NCBI RefSeq assembly: GCF_027943255.1
Contig: NC_072894.1
Span: 128,827,601-128,891,600 of the forward strand
From: Anastrepha obliqua
Taxonomy: Eukaryota > Arthropoda > Insecta > Diptera > Tephritidae
Reading direction: 5' to 3'
Length of the DNA: 64,000 bases
Part shown: one piece after another, positions 53,691 to 64,000 of the stretch
Position numbering within the stretch: the first letter of the stretch is position 1
Layout: each line of letters opens with the position of its first letter
Position numbers and translations under genes: made by a program
Notes under the pieces: model-generated
The model's input: the letters and a program-made list of their open reading frames with translations, nothing else
What the model was told of the DNA's origin: nothing
Database searches by the model: none

Positions 53691-53989
53691 AGGAAAATCT
53701 CCACACGCAGGCACACACACAGAATATCCCATCAATGCGCATTTCTTTTCAAATGCTTAAGCGTTTTAGTATTTATTATATTACATATACTTTTTAAAAT
53801 TTTATTATTCTTAAAAAAATATGTGAAACTCGCGTATTTGTATTACTATTACCATATCTGGCTTGAAAAAATTATCGACCTACCAAAGCAATTGTTCCTG
53901 AAGAAGCCACTCAAGAACTGTATTTTTTATTTTTCAAAATATACACAATGAAAAGTTATTAATAATGAAACAATCTACAAAGTGGATTC

Positions 53990-53995
53990 AATAAA
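53990..53995 (+). promoter_or_regulatory. Candidate polyadenylation signal (AATAAA)
   Basis: AATAAA 300 nt after the stop of the 53109-53690 gene, in A/T-rich DNA. Confidence 0.45.
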
Positions 53996-55189
53996 ATAAC
54001 AAGCAATTACTAAAATTAGCTCTCTTTATTCCACTCATCGCTTAAAATACTTGCATTGTTGCTTAATTATTTCATTTTGTTACTTCTAACGTTGTTTAAT
54101 ATTTTTTTAGTTTCATTTCTTGCCCTCAAGGTAGCCAAAAATAAACCCAATCACTTTTAATTCACACAGCGAACAAACAAAGCAAAACAAGTCAGCCAAA
54201 TAATTACACAAAACAAGTAAAGATTTACTCTCACAGTAAAACATGCTGAACTCACCACCAAGCTTCTCAACTGCTTCATCTCAATTACTCTCACGCTCTC
54301 AACGATTAATCTCGAACGTGATAAGACAAGCTATTCAGCGAACGGAAAAACATAACATGTCTGACCTTTTTTTTGTTTTTGTTGAGTGACTGATTGGCAC
54401 AAACTACATGTAAAGCAACAACACAAGCTCGGTAATATACAACCGTTGAGTGCGCTGCGTGAAAAATATGTTACCTGACTCGTGTGCTATAAACCAAAAA
54501 GAAACAATCCTTCCCTGATTTAAAATATAAAAAATTAGTTTTTATCATTTAATTTTACATTTTTCCTGATTTCTCAGAATAATTAACTTTATTTCTCTTT
54601 GCATTTTTTTTAAACACTGAATAAACAAAAGGAATTTTTAACTAACGTTATTTTTCACTCGCTAGCTAAAATTGCAGCTTTTGTTATTTAACTGCATAAC
54701 TTCTCGCAAAATGAGCGGATTCGCTTGTGAATAATTTGTGGCTATTAGTTTTAAGCTCATTTCATTTACAAGCTAGTGCATCGAAATTTACTTGATTTAA
54801 AAATCATTTACATAAAAATAATTAGCCGGACAAATCTTATGAATATACATTTCTTAAAACTGCGCACGCAAAATTTTACAGAATAAGTGATAGCAAAATT
54901 TCCAACACAAACCCCTACTTCCGGAATGTAATATGATTCAAAATTCACTGCTGTTTGCTATGCATCATCAAAATGTGGCAAACGTATACAGGTGGAAACG
55001 CTAAACTAAAGACTTTATATATATATTTTTCTTGTAGTGATTGCACCTCCACAAACAGTGGCACACTATCGGGACAATTTCTAATGTAAAAACTTACAAA
55101 TTGTAGGGCGCTATAGAAGTTTACAATGACAACGACATATAGATTTATAGATGGGAAGGAAAGCTCAAATATTTTAGGTGTATATAAAA
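53996..55189. other. Intergenic, no supported feature
   Basis: A/T-rich DNA downstream of the 53109-53690 gene; no gene or transposon seen. Confidence 0.35.
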
Positions 55190-55390
55190 AAAATAAACAA
55201 TCGGCGGTGTTTAGCCGAGTTGTTCTTCGTATTTATGGCATTCGTCTTGATGTTGTTCACATGGAGAGACCTACAGTTTTTTAAGCCGACTCCGAACGGC
55301 TGACATTGTTTATGAGGAGCTTTTTCATGGCAGAAATACACTAAGAGGTTTGCATTGCCTGCCAAGGGGCGACCACCCCTAATATTGTTA
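55190..55390 (-). repeat. SINE body, 5'-truncated copy
   Basis: Forward-strand words ATTCGTCTTGATGTTGTTC, TGGAGAGACCTACAGTTTTT, AAGCCGACTCCGAACGGCTG, ATGAGGAGCTTTTTCATGGC and CCTGCCAAGGGGCGACC match the SINE at 35485-35810 in the same orientation. The tRNA-like head is absent; the copy ends after the GGGCGACC region, so it is 5'-truncated. Confidence 0.8.
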
Positions 55391-58300
55391 TTATTTATAC
55401 ATAAATTCATTTCTCATATAAAACGGTAAAAATACGTCTACTCTGTGCTCTCTCTGCAATTCATCTCCATGTTATCCTACAAATCCAAACCCAAAAGCCC
55501 TTCAAATTAAAAATACGCACTTTTGAAAAAACGAAATTGAAACTAAAATTGTAGATCGGCCTCTACATCCCCCATCTTTGACGGCGTTAAAGGCCAAAAT
55601 GCGACTGTGGCGTATAAACAACAGCAAAACAATTAATTTTTTCAAGCGCATGGATGGAGAGAGGGTTAGGGCTGAGTTTCATCCCAAATGCGGTAGTTTT
55701 GCTTATTGAGTTAAAAGTGCGTCACAGCACCGAGCGATCGCATTTTGACGAGCGAAGTATTCTGTGAACTTTTTTTTATTGATTTTACTATTTTTAACAT
55801 GGTGAAACGAACTCAGAAGGTGTGGCCAAGATCGGGCTGTCAACCGGCTCTCAGCGAATTTGAAAGCATCAGCTGATTGGTTCATGTGACAGGGGTAATG
55901 ACACCGACCTAGTTACGAATAAAAGTGAGAATGTGTTAGTAATATGCAAAAAAAATTAGCACAGTCCTTGCTCACGTTATTTCGTTGCGGGCTTAACTGC
56001 CGACTGATTGGACAAGTGTATGAATACGTGTGAAATGAGTGGACAGAACTCTTTTGCCGAGTACCCGGTGACCTGGCTGCCGAAGTTGTTCGCTCAGTTT
56101 CGTTTTTCACCATAGCACGTTGACCAATCCGGACAATTAATCATCCTTGTATTTATAAACACTGTTCCCAAAGCGAATCTATACAAGGTGTAACAACAAC
56201 ACTAGAGTAACAACAACATTTACGTGCATTTTGTTATTGTAATGTGATGGGTCCTTGGTGCATTGATTTGATGCTTTTTAAAACAAACAAAATGTGTTCA
56301 CAATGCGCCGTTGCTTGTCAAATAGTATTTTCTTATAAATATTAACATTTATATCGTACTAGAACATAGGTGAAGTCAAGGAAACTCTCACACGCGTACT
56401 TAAAAATATTTTTCTTAAGCATTTACTTTTGCTCGTGCCATTAAATCCAGACACTCGTATGTATAGATGCAGCAGCTGCTAAGTGGCAATATAAATAAGC
56501 CACTTAAACGCAAAGAAGTTAGGATTTAAAATTAAAAGCGTTTAAAAACTTAATATTGTTCCTTCAAAGGGACTTAGAAGTATATGTGCGTGCATGCATA
56601 AACTTTTTTCCTGCCACAGCTATCAAACGTAGATGGTCAAGCGTCTGAAACTGGCACCCAAGTTTAATAATAGTAACTTTAAGTGGAAGCTGGAGCGGCA
56701 ACAGCAAGTTGAAGATAAGTTAATATGTGTGAAGAGCAAAGTAAAGTATCAATAAAGATGATGGCTAAGGGAAACTGCGCGCAAGTAAACACACATTATT
56801 ATTCTGCAGCTGAAAGCACTGAAACGGAACATTGCAACCGCCAGGGCATCACTACATCGGTACAGCGGCTTGCTCGGTTGACCGCAGCAAAGAAACACAG
56901 AAATGACAACCAACAGCAAAGTTAATTTCCCGCAATAACACTCAACACAATTTCTTGTGTCATCAAATAAATTTCTTACTGCTGTCACTGCCGTTTCCAC
57001 ACGCCAATGCGCGCGTTGACGATGCTGCTAATAATGATGATGCCACTTGTGCGAGCGATGTCCCAGCGTGTTGACTTTGGACGCATATGTTGTTGCTACA
57101 TGTCCATGCACACATACATATATGTACATGTATGTAGGTATGTGTCCAAAGGGCACGGCATATTATTGGCAACTGGCTGACATTGTAGTTGCTACCGCCA
57201 CCCTGCACTCCCCTCTCAGTAAATAATGTCAATAATCGTAAAAATTTTTGTAGAATTATATTATAAAGAATATTGAATGCTTCGAAGACGGCACGTAAGC
57301 AACAGCGACGTAGGTCCAAGTAGCTGAGTTTGTGACGCGCAAGTGGGCGGTACACCCTTGGATCCGAAAAATCATAAAATGCAGTTGGCCGTAAAAAATT
57401 TGTGACAATGGTGCAGAAATTAAAAATTAGTATCAGCAAAAAAAAAAAACATTAGGACAAGAGAAAAAGAGGAAAAGCATAAGGAGAACTTTGAAGAAAG
57501 ATGAAAAGTAAGCAGAAATACTGCTGTAGATTGGCAAAAATGGGTACAAGAGGAAAGCTGCCTGATACAATGTGAGTGTGTGTGCACACAAATACAAGCA
57601 AAAGTGCACAAGCTGCTAAATAACACGAGCAAACTGACTCGTTTGGAGCGAGTGCTCATTGTTGCTAATGGATATGTTGATGGCGCACTTTCGACTGACA
57701 ATCAAAAGCAGGGTCTTTCGAGTTCGAGTTTGTTTTTTAAACTCAAATTAATGCACATATTTTGATTGAGTATTCATTATCTGTTTATTGACCAATTTAG
57801 TAGGTAGAATTGCACAAAAAATAATAAATTTCGTCTTAATGCTACCCCTAAATTTGTTCTTTGTCCAAAAACATGAAACACCAACTTTTTCTTTTTTTAT
57901 TTGATATTTTCGTGATCCTGCAACACTTAGAAAATTGTATTTCTCTTGGAAAAATGCGCAGTTCCGTCAATTTGGCATAAAATAAATATTTACAGATTGA
58001 TATTGTTTAATCACCTCCGTAAATTTCCTTTCACAAGCACCAAAAAATAATACCCTTTGATTTATTTAATAAAAATATATTTTAATCTTTATAAAATAAT
58101 CTATATAAATATTAGAAAAATTTAAAAACATTTAAAAACAAGAAATATTTATTCCGTCAATTTTTGGGCCATCCTGATAGAGGGTCCAGAGTTTATAAAT
58201 AATAAACTATATTTTCTAACTATTTATCGTAATAAGCCACTGTTGGTCGTCGAACTCTAATCCAAAGCCCCTTTATACAATTAATCCAAATTCCCTTATA

Positions 58301-58471
58301 CAACTTTTAGATTACCTTTTTTATTCTGGGTTCTGCTGGATAGTTATAACGACAAAAAATGTCCATAATTTTGCCGAATGGCGCATTTTCATAATCTCAC
58401 CCTTTCATTAGTGGATTTTAATTAACGTATTTTTCTGGTTTTCGAACGAAATCGAACTCATTTTAGTAATA
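55391..58471. other. Intergenic, no supported feature
   Basis: About 3 kb without a supported gene. The 158-codon reverse ORF at 56963-57439 has no motif. 57840-58150 is very A/T-rich. No TIR pairs were found. Confidence 0.35.
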
Positions 58472-59750
58472 GGACTATGAATAAGTTCGTGCGGTTTTAC
58501 AACAGATGGCGTAACTTGATTATTATTCCATCGATCCACATTTCCAAACATTCATTGGAGAGCTACTGTCGTAAGGCACAAACGTCAGTATAAGTTTTTT
58601 ATTTGAAGCGTAAACAACAATATTTTTACCACACGTGAAAATGTCGAATTTCGTGCCAAATAATGTGATTTGCGGGGAATTCTTCTTCATTATTTTAATA
58701 TGAAGAAAAAAGCAGCCGAAAGTCATCGTATCTTGGTGGAAGTTTATGGTGAGCATGCTCTAGCTGAGCGAACGTGCCAGAAGTGGTTTGCACGCTTTAA
58801 AAGTGGTGATTTTGGCTTGGAAGACGAAGAACGCGAGGGTGCGCCGCCAAAGTTCATGGATACCGAATTGGAGGAATTGCTCGATCAAGATCCGGCTCAA
58901 ACGCAAGAAGAGGTTGCAAAAACTTTGGGAGTTGATCAATCAACCATTTCCAAACGTTTAAAAGCCATGGGAATGATCCGAAAGGTAGGCCATTGGGTGC
59001 CGTATGAATTGAAGCCAAGAGACGTTGAACGCCGTTTTATGGCATGCGAACAACTGCTTCAACGGCACAAAAGAAAGGGTTTTTTGCATCGAATTGTGAC
59101 TGGCGATGAAAAGTGGGTCCATTACGACAATCCAAAACGTCGGGCAACGTATGGATACCCTGGCCATGCTTCAACATCGACGTCGGCGCAGAATATTCAT
59201 GGCCTGAAGGTTATGCTGTGTATCTGGTGGGACCAGCTGGGTGTTGTGTATTATGAGCTACTGAAACCGAATGAAACGATCACGGGGGATGTCTACCGAC
59301 GACAATTGATGCGTTTGAGCCGAGCACTGCGAGAAAAACGGCCGCAATACGCCGATAGACACGACAAAGTTATTTTGCAACATGACAATGCTCGGCCACA
59401 TGTTGCACAAGTGGTCAAAACATACTTAGAAACGCTCAAATGGGATGTCCTACCCCACCCGCCGTATAGTCCAGACCTTGCGCCATCCGATTACTATCTC
59501 TTCCGATCGATGCAACATGGCCTGGCTGACCAGCACTTCCGTAATTACGATGAAGTCAAAAAATGGATCGATTCGTGGATTGCGGCAAAACCGACCGAAT
59601 TTTTCACAAAGGGAATCCGTGAATTGCCAGAAAGATGGGAAAAAGTAGTAGCAAGCGATGGACAATACTTTGAATATTAAATTTGTAACCATTTTACGTC
59701 AATAAAGTTTCAAATTTCGAAAAAAAACCGCACGAACTTATTCATAGTCC
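58472..59750 (+). mobile_element. Near-intact mariner, 1279 bp
   Basis: Matching ends: GGACTATGAATAAGTTCGTG on the left and the same sequence reverse-complemented on the right, continuing CGGTTTT (27 bp), with TA at both flanks (58470-58471 and 59751-59752). The length is normal for mariner. The transposase is open over almost its whole length; the only lesion seen is a one-base loss near the start codon. A relative in opposite orientation begins at 63007. Confidence 0.95.
58700..59680 (+). CDS. Mariner transposase (DD34D), N-terminus frameshifted
   Basis: The native ATG is at 58641 (MSNFVPNNV), but one base is missing near 58668, so that frame ends at 58699. The remaining open frame begins before 58670 without an ATG; its first ATG is 58700, giving 326 aa starting MKKKAAESHRILVEVYGEHA. 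The HTH region includes ARFKSGDFGLEDEEREGAP and VDQSTISKRLKAMGMIRK. Catalytic residues are intact: TGDEKW (Asp codon 59105), LQHDNARPH (59384) and SPDLAPSDYY (59489), with 34 residues between the last two. WVPYELKPRDVERR is the linker. The C-terminus is ERWEKVVASDGQYFEY. The loss of about 17 N-terminal residues would damage the first DNA-binding helix; the catalytic domain looks sound. Confidence 0.9.
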   Translation: MKKKAAESHRILVEVYGEHALAERTCQKWFARFKSGDFGLEDEEREGAPPKFMDTELEELLDQDPAQTQEEVAKTLGVDQSTISKRLKAMGMIRKVGHWVPYELKPRDVERRFMACEQLLQRHKRKGFLHRIVTGDEKWVHYDNPKRRATYGYPGHASTSTSAQNIHGLKVMLCIWWDQLGVVYYELLKPNETITGDVYRRQLMRLSRALREKRPQYADRHDKVILQHDNARPHVAQVVKTYLETLKWDVLPHPPYSPDLAPSDYYLFRSMQHGLADQHFRNYDEVKKWIDSWIAAKPTEFFTKGIRELPERWEKVVASDGQYFEY

Positions 59751-59752
59751 TA

Positions 59753-61844
59753 TTAAATTATAGATTTTGCACCTAACTCCTGTTAAAAGAGACCCCAATT
59801 GGTTGTCAAAGCTGGCAGGGCAAAACACAACTAAAAAAGAACCGGGCTTCCAAGTGACCCTTTTCATAAAAATCAGTGTGAAATCTGATATTTGGGCATT
59901 GCCGCCTTGGACTTTCACTTTGACATTTCAAAGAAAATGCTGACGGGTGTCACATAAGGGAGGTGGACGTAGTTTGCGCTGCATCCCAACTATAAATAAG
60001 AGTTGGAATTTTGGTTAAGGCAATCAAAAATTTAACTTTCGGGTTATGCTGATCATTATATACTGGAATTAAATTTCTAGATAGTGAGATATTTTCCAAA
60101 CCGTTTTTCAAACAGAACTGGCATTGGTATTTCACAAAGTTTGATGGTATTGGTTTGGTAAACTTAAACCAACATTCAGCCATTTTTATTTTACAAAGGA
60201 TATATACTTTGTGGCATTGAAAGCAATTATTATCAGGGTCACAATGGCTCAATGCATTTTGCAAGTTCTATAAAAAATTCAAGGTGATTTTATATTTCAA
60301 AAAGAGGACGATTACTACCAGCCGAAATTTTTTCTACTGTGCTTTTGTTTGTATCAGCCGCTGGCAAACATGCTGAATATTTCATCTTCCCCAAAATTCA
60401 CTCCATCATCGCATTCCACAAAAACGTTCTGCTCTTTCTCTTCCAATTTCTTCATGCCCTTCTTGCAGTTGTCTTGCTCTCGAGCAGCTGGTGGCACGCC
60501 ATGGCTTGCGTTTCGAGTTTTCTTAACTTTCTTTGACATGCCATTATATATTCTGGTGTTTGTTGTTGTTGTTTCATTAACTGCGGCCATAATCAGGCTT
60601 GTGTATTTGCAAACAGTCACAGCCAACTTCGTTCATTTCCGTCATCTACAGCGCCTAAAGGCATGCTACATCATTATCGTCGTCTGCAAAGTCAGAGCGC
60701 CACAGAGATATGCAAATTGTCCAACCGATCTGTCTTTCAATGTAAATTTTCTTTCACATGAAGCGGCAGCGAAATATTTCCCACCCACACACTACTGCAT
60801 TCTTACACTCTCTGTGATGCAGTTTCTAAGCACCAACCTGTGGAATTTGTAGTAGTTCAGAAAGATAGAAAATAAAAAACAATGAAATTCCAAATCCAGT
60901 TAGGTTTCCCTTCGATGCTCCCTCTTTGTCAACGAGCTCCATTGAGCTGCTCCTTCGGGCACTCAGGCCTTATCACTGGAGTCGCAAGGTGACAAGTGGC
61001 AAAATATGGCTCACAATCAGTCACATTAAGGACAATGAGAATGCAAGTACAAATCTACGTGTGACTTTGAGTCTACTAATACATACAAATATATCTGTAC
61101 CAGTTATATGAAAGCCAACAATGGTGAAGAAAATGCTGAAAAAATAGTTTAGACATTTTTTCAAAAAGCAGAAAATGAAGTTAGTCAGGAATGTCGCCAA
61201 AGTCATTGTTGCCACAGCTGGCTTAGCTCGACAGCGACAGCGACGACGAAAGGCAAACTGGCAGGCAAGCGAGTTAATGGTGGGGCAGGTGACTTACCAA
61301 GCAAAGGGCTATTCATCCACAGTACTGATTACTGTCATTCTGACGCAATAAAAGCACTTCTGGCGATGTGAAAAATGCATCTGAATAGCAAATGAAGGCG
61401 GTAAGGACCAAACACAACAATACACTATTATGGAGAAACAGTGTTATGGAGTAAGAAAGATGAAATAAATCAGCAGTGAACGAGTTGTGGCGAGTAGAGA
61501 GAAGAAGAGACGTGACGTTACTGGTTTGTGTGGGTAAAGTTTAATGACATTTTAGTTTGCGGTAAGTGATGTTATGATCGGCTCCCTACAGTATGCAATG
61601 CGCGCTTGCGAACTCACAAATAACCTGCGAAGTCATTCGCCGGATGCCAATAGTTTATTGCCTGCGCCACTCTCAAGTTAAATACCGCTAACGATATGTT
61701 GAAATACAGAAAATCAAGAAAAGAAACAGAAAAATGGAATAAACTTAAATAAATGCCCATTTGACAAGCATATTTGGCAAAGAAAGCACCCGAAAGTCTA
61801 AACGCAAACGTTTTTACGATGGCAAGGGTGCCATGGGCACACTA
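59753..61844. other. Intergenic, no firm feature
   Basis: Between the mariner and the reverse non-LTR copy. Apart from one small candidate ORF on the reverse strand (60354-60536), the region shows only A/T-rich unique DNA. Confidence 0.35.
60354..60536 (-). CDS. Possible small acidic/basic protein or exon, 60 aa
   Basis: MSKKVKKTRNASHGVPPAAR starts the frame, followed by a Lys/Glu-rich part (GMKKLEEKEQNVFVECDDG) and FGEDEIFSMFASG before a TGA. The composition is hydrophilic and protein-like, unlike the hydrophobic frame on the other strand, and the frame is open upstream to 60626. No promoter, splice site or family was recognised, so it may be chance. Confidence 0.2.
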   Translation of the reverse strand, partial: SKKVKKTRNASHGVPPAAREQDNCKKGMKKLEEKEQNVFVECDDGVNFGEDEIFSMFASG

Positions 61845-62990
61845 AAAGTAGCGCTAGAGGGCCGTTTTAATGCCATAAAAAACTTAAAGGAACTTAAAGA
61901 AACAGCTATCCAGTGTTGTTGATGTAGCGGAGGAGAGAAAAGCGATCTAGGCTGGAAAACTACCTCAGACTATTCTGCGAAATTGCGCAGTTTCCCTTTA
62001 AAGACGGTCAAGGAGAGACACTGATGTCTGAGATGGGCACAACAGAAATCGGTTCTGTCGACACCTTTTTGGCAAGTTCATTGGCCATTTCATTTCCCTT
62101 CACGTTCCTATGCCCTGGAACCCAGATACGAGAAATGTTTCTTGCACGTTCGAAAAGTCTGATCTCCTTCTTACTGGAGTTGACCAGAAAAGAGCGGCAA
62201 CCATGACAGGGCCTTGATCGCAGCTTGACTATCAGAAAGCATATTTATGATTCCCTCCTAACAGCGTTAATTACTTACTGCTGCATTCCTGCAAGATCGC
62301 GAAAATCGCCGTTCGGCAGCTTAAAAAATACTCAAATATTGGCTGATTTAGAGAAAGCTCCCGCTCCAACTCCGGATTCGTTGGGGATATTAGACGTACC
62401 TATGATCGTGCAGACTCTCCCGTCCTCCCAATCTAACCTGCATCGAAATATAACCCTAGCACAACCCTCAATCCCCAGTGCGCGGATGGAGAGATCTGTA
62501 CGAAGTATGGCATGCCCTATAGGAGATTGCCTCCAGAGGCCAACCTCCTTCAACCTAATAGCGCTCTGAGCATCAATGGATTGAACTTGAAGATCAAGGG
62601 AAGTAAGTGCAAAATGACGTTAAGGGCGGGAACGGGGCATGCTATACACGTCCAGGTGATGCCAATGCATACAGTTCTCTGTACTCTCTCTAATTCAGTG
62701 GTGTTGTTGCCCTTCCGAAGAGCTACCCACCAAACTAGACCATATGTCAAAATTGGCCGAGCAACTAAATTGTGCATCCAGAGTGCGACACGTGGCTTAA
62801 GACCCCATTCAAAACTTCACAGGCTTCCAACGGAGCTTGGAGTCAAGTACAACACAAAGATACTTGACTTCCAACGAGAGTGTAAGAAAGTGGTTTAATC
62901 TAGCAAGTCTAAAAGGTGGAGGTTTGAATTTTCTGGTGAACAGCATCAACTCCGTTTTTTCAGAGTTGGCTCTAAGACTGCAACTGTTGA
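61845..62990 (-). mobile_element. Non-LTR retrotransposon, degraded reverse copy of family 1
   Basis: The reverse strand matches 22650-24200 in order: LEPTLKK and the KSSIFVLYLTPSS frame, WGLKPRVALWMHNLVARPIL (62800-62740), TYGLVWWVALRKGNN, PALNVILHLLP, EVGLWRQSPIGHAILRTDLS (62550-62490), GIEGCARVIFRCRLDWEDGR, SGVGAGAFSKSANI, and near the end TCCAGCCTAGATCGCTTTTC, CTCCTCCGCTACATCAACA. The 3'UTR words CATTAAAACGGC and CTACTTTTAGTGTGCCC parallel those at 24170-24215. Much of the RNase H and tail is deleted. A mariner lies at its 5' side. Confidence 0.8.
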
Positions 62991-63006
62991 AATATTTTAT
63001 ATAATA

Positions 63007-64000
63007 GGACTATGAATAAGTTCGTGCGGTTTTTTTTCGAAATTTGAAACTTTATTGACGTAAAATGGTTACAAATTTAATATTCAAAGTATTGTCCATC
63101 GCTTACTACTACTTTTTCCCATCTTTCTGGCAATTCACGGATTCCCTTTGTGAAAAATTCGGTCGGTTTTGCCGCAATCCACGAATCGATCCATTTTTTG
63201 ACTTCATCGTAATTACGGAAGTGCTGGTCAGCCAGGCCATGTTGCATCGATCGGAAGAGATAGTAATCGGATGGCGCAAGGTCTGGACTATACGGCGGGT
63301 GGGGTAGGACATCCCATGTTGCAAAATAACTTTGTCGTGTCTATCGGCGTATTGCGGCCGTTTTTCTCGCAGTGCTCGGCTCAAACGCATCAATTGTCGT
63401 CGGTAGACATCCCCCCGTAATCGTTTCATTCGGTTTCAGTAGCTCATAATACACAACACCCAGCTGGTCCCACCAGATACACAGCATAACCTTCAGGCCA
63501 TGAATATTCTGCGCCGACGTCGATGTTGAAGCATGGCCAGGGTATCCATACGTTGCCCGACGTTTTGGATTGTCGTAATGGACCCACTTTTCAGCAGTTG
63601 TTCGCATGCCATAAAACGGCGTTCAACGTCTCTTAGCTTCAATTCATACGGCACCCAATGGCCTACCTTTCGGATCATTCCCATGGCTTTTAAACGTTTG
63701 GAAATGGTTGATTGATCAACTCTCAAAGTTTTTGCAACCTCTTCTTGCGTTTGAGCCGGATCTTGATCGGGCAATTCCTCCAATTCGGTATCCATGAACT
63801 TTGGCGGCGCACCCTCGCGTTCTTCGTCTTCCAAGCCAAAATCACCACTTTTAAAGCGTGCAAACCACTTCTGGCACGTTCGCTCAGCTAGAGCATGCTC
63901 ACCATAAACTTCCACCAAGATACGATGACTTTCGGCTGCTTTTTTCTTCATATTAAAATAATGAAGAAGAATTCCCCGCAAAAACACATTATTTGGCACG
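63007..64000 (-). mobile_element. Mariner copy 2, twice deleted, runs off the window
   Basis: Same family as 58472-59750, opposite orientation, beginning with the same GGACTATGAATAAGTTCGTG end after TA (63005-63006). Its 5' end lies beyond 64000. Its N-terminus near the edge reads PNNVFLRGILLHYFNMKKK in one frame, so it lacks the one-base loss of the other copy. Two internal deletions are seen: 49 bp just before AAAGTGGGTCC (near 63595, removing the first Asp) and about 58 bp at CAACATG|GGATGTCC (near 63317, removing the second Asp). An extra G in a G run near 63415 shifts the frame. It is non-autonomous. Confidence 0.92.
63109..63999 (-). pseudogene. Mariner transposase pseudogene, lacks two catalytic Asp
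   Basis: Three frames together: an N-terminal part to MACEQLL (63999-63600), a middle part WVHYDNPKRRATYGYPGHA to NETITG (63590-63415), and a C-terminal part in another frame from about 63310. The last part keeps the SPDLAPSDYY and KKWIDSWIAAKPTEF regions. TGDE and HDNARPH are missing. Outside the gaps it differs from the 58472 copy at few positions, for example LPDQDPA for LLDQDPA and LRVDQST for LGVDQST. Confidence 0.88.

Noticed and set aside
56963..57439. 158-codon reverse ORF
   Set aside because: No motif or promoter; Cys/Thr/Ser composition as expected from chance translation.
58641..58699. Native start of the mariner transposase at 58641 as the CDS start
   Set aside because: A one-base loss near 58668 puts it out of frame with the rest; it is described as a lesion instead.

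Overview
This is eukaryotic DNA from a higher (brachyceran) fly, most likely a tephritid fruit fly. The evidence is AT-rich DNA with introns and AATAAA signals, TATA/TCAGT-type insect core promoters, a set of single-exon secreted low-complexity proteins of dipteran type, and a dense load of mariner, Tc1, Harbinger, Helitron, Jockey-type and tRNA-SINE sequences. The species is an inference. Nothing bacterial is present.

Host genes. Five protein genes are convincing: 1-741 (+), 5583-6254 (-), 11916-12968 (-), 20596-21159 (-) and 53109-53690 (+). All begin with a signal peptide and encode secreted, Pro/Ala/Glu-rich proteins without an enzymatic fold. Three of them share an R(F/Y)LAR-E plus PYP module, three share YGPP or YGSPP motifs, and two carry GYRP/GWRP..F.LP motifs. 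They look like a locally diversified family of extracellular-matrix, cuticle or eggshell-like proteins. Three have the same core promoter: a TATA box with an AGTY initiator whose A lies exactly 34 nt downstream of the first T.

Layout. 1-21.4 kb is gene-bearing with few transposons: a nest of two Helitrons and an IS630/Tc1-like element inside a long-TIR MITE at 1.03-4.46 kb, a MITE within a TTAA-flanked MITE at 15.8-16.75 kb, a mariner tail at 17 kb, and SINE scraps. 22.6-50 kb is a transposon island. It holds four RNase H-type non-LTR tails (22.6-28.5 kb), a mariner (27.07-30.08 kb) interrupted by a non-LTR piece and a microsatellite-bearing element, a deleted Tc1-like element (31.28-32.46 kb), RT and mariner fragments, an IS630-like element carrying a tRNA-SINE (35.4-36.1 kb), a second mariner interrupted by another microsatellite-bearing element and by a Jockey tail (37.87-40.91 kb), and a Jockey element (41.7-46.7 kb) interrupted by a complete but decayed PIF/Harbinger and by a retrotransposon ORF1 fragment. 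A third microsatellite-bearing copy (47.1-48.4 kb) and a deleted mariner (49.2-50.0 kb) close the island. 50-58.4 kb returns to mostly unique DNA with the fifth gene. 58.47-64 kb carries two opposed copies of one mariner family and a reverse-strand copy of the 23-kb non-LTR element.

The most unusual item is a repeat family with no clear class, present three times in the same orientation. It has conserved flanks around an (AACAT)n array of 80, 149 or 119 units, an 18-19 bp GAGCAAGGTAACGACAAT-type minisatellite, and a duplicated 3' end. One copy sits inside a mariner reading frame, which reveals the empty target site.
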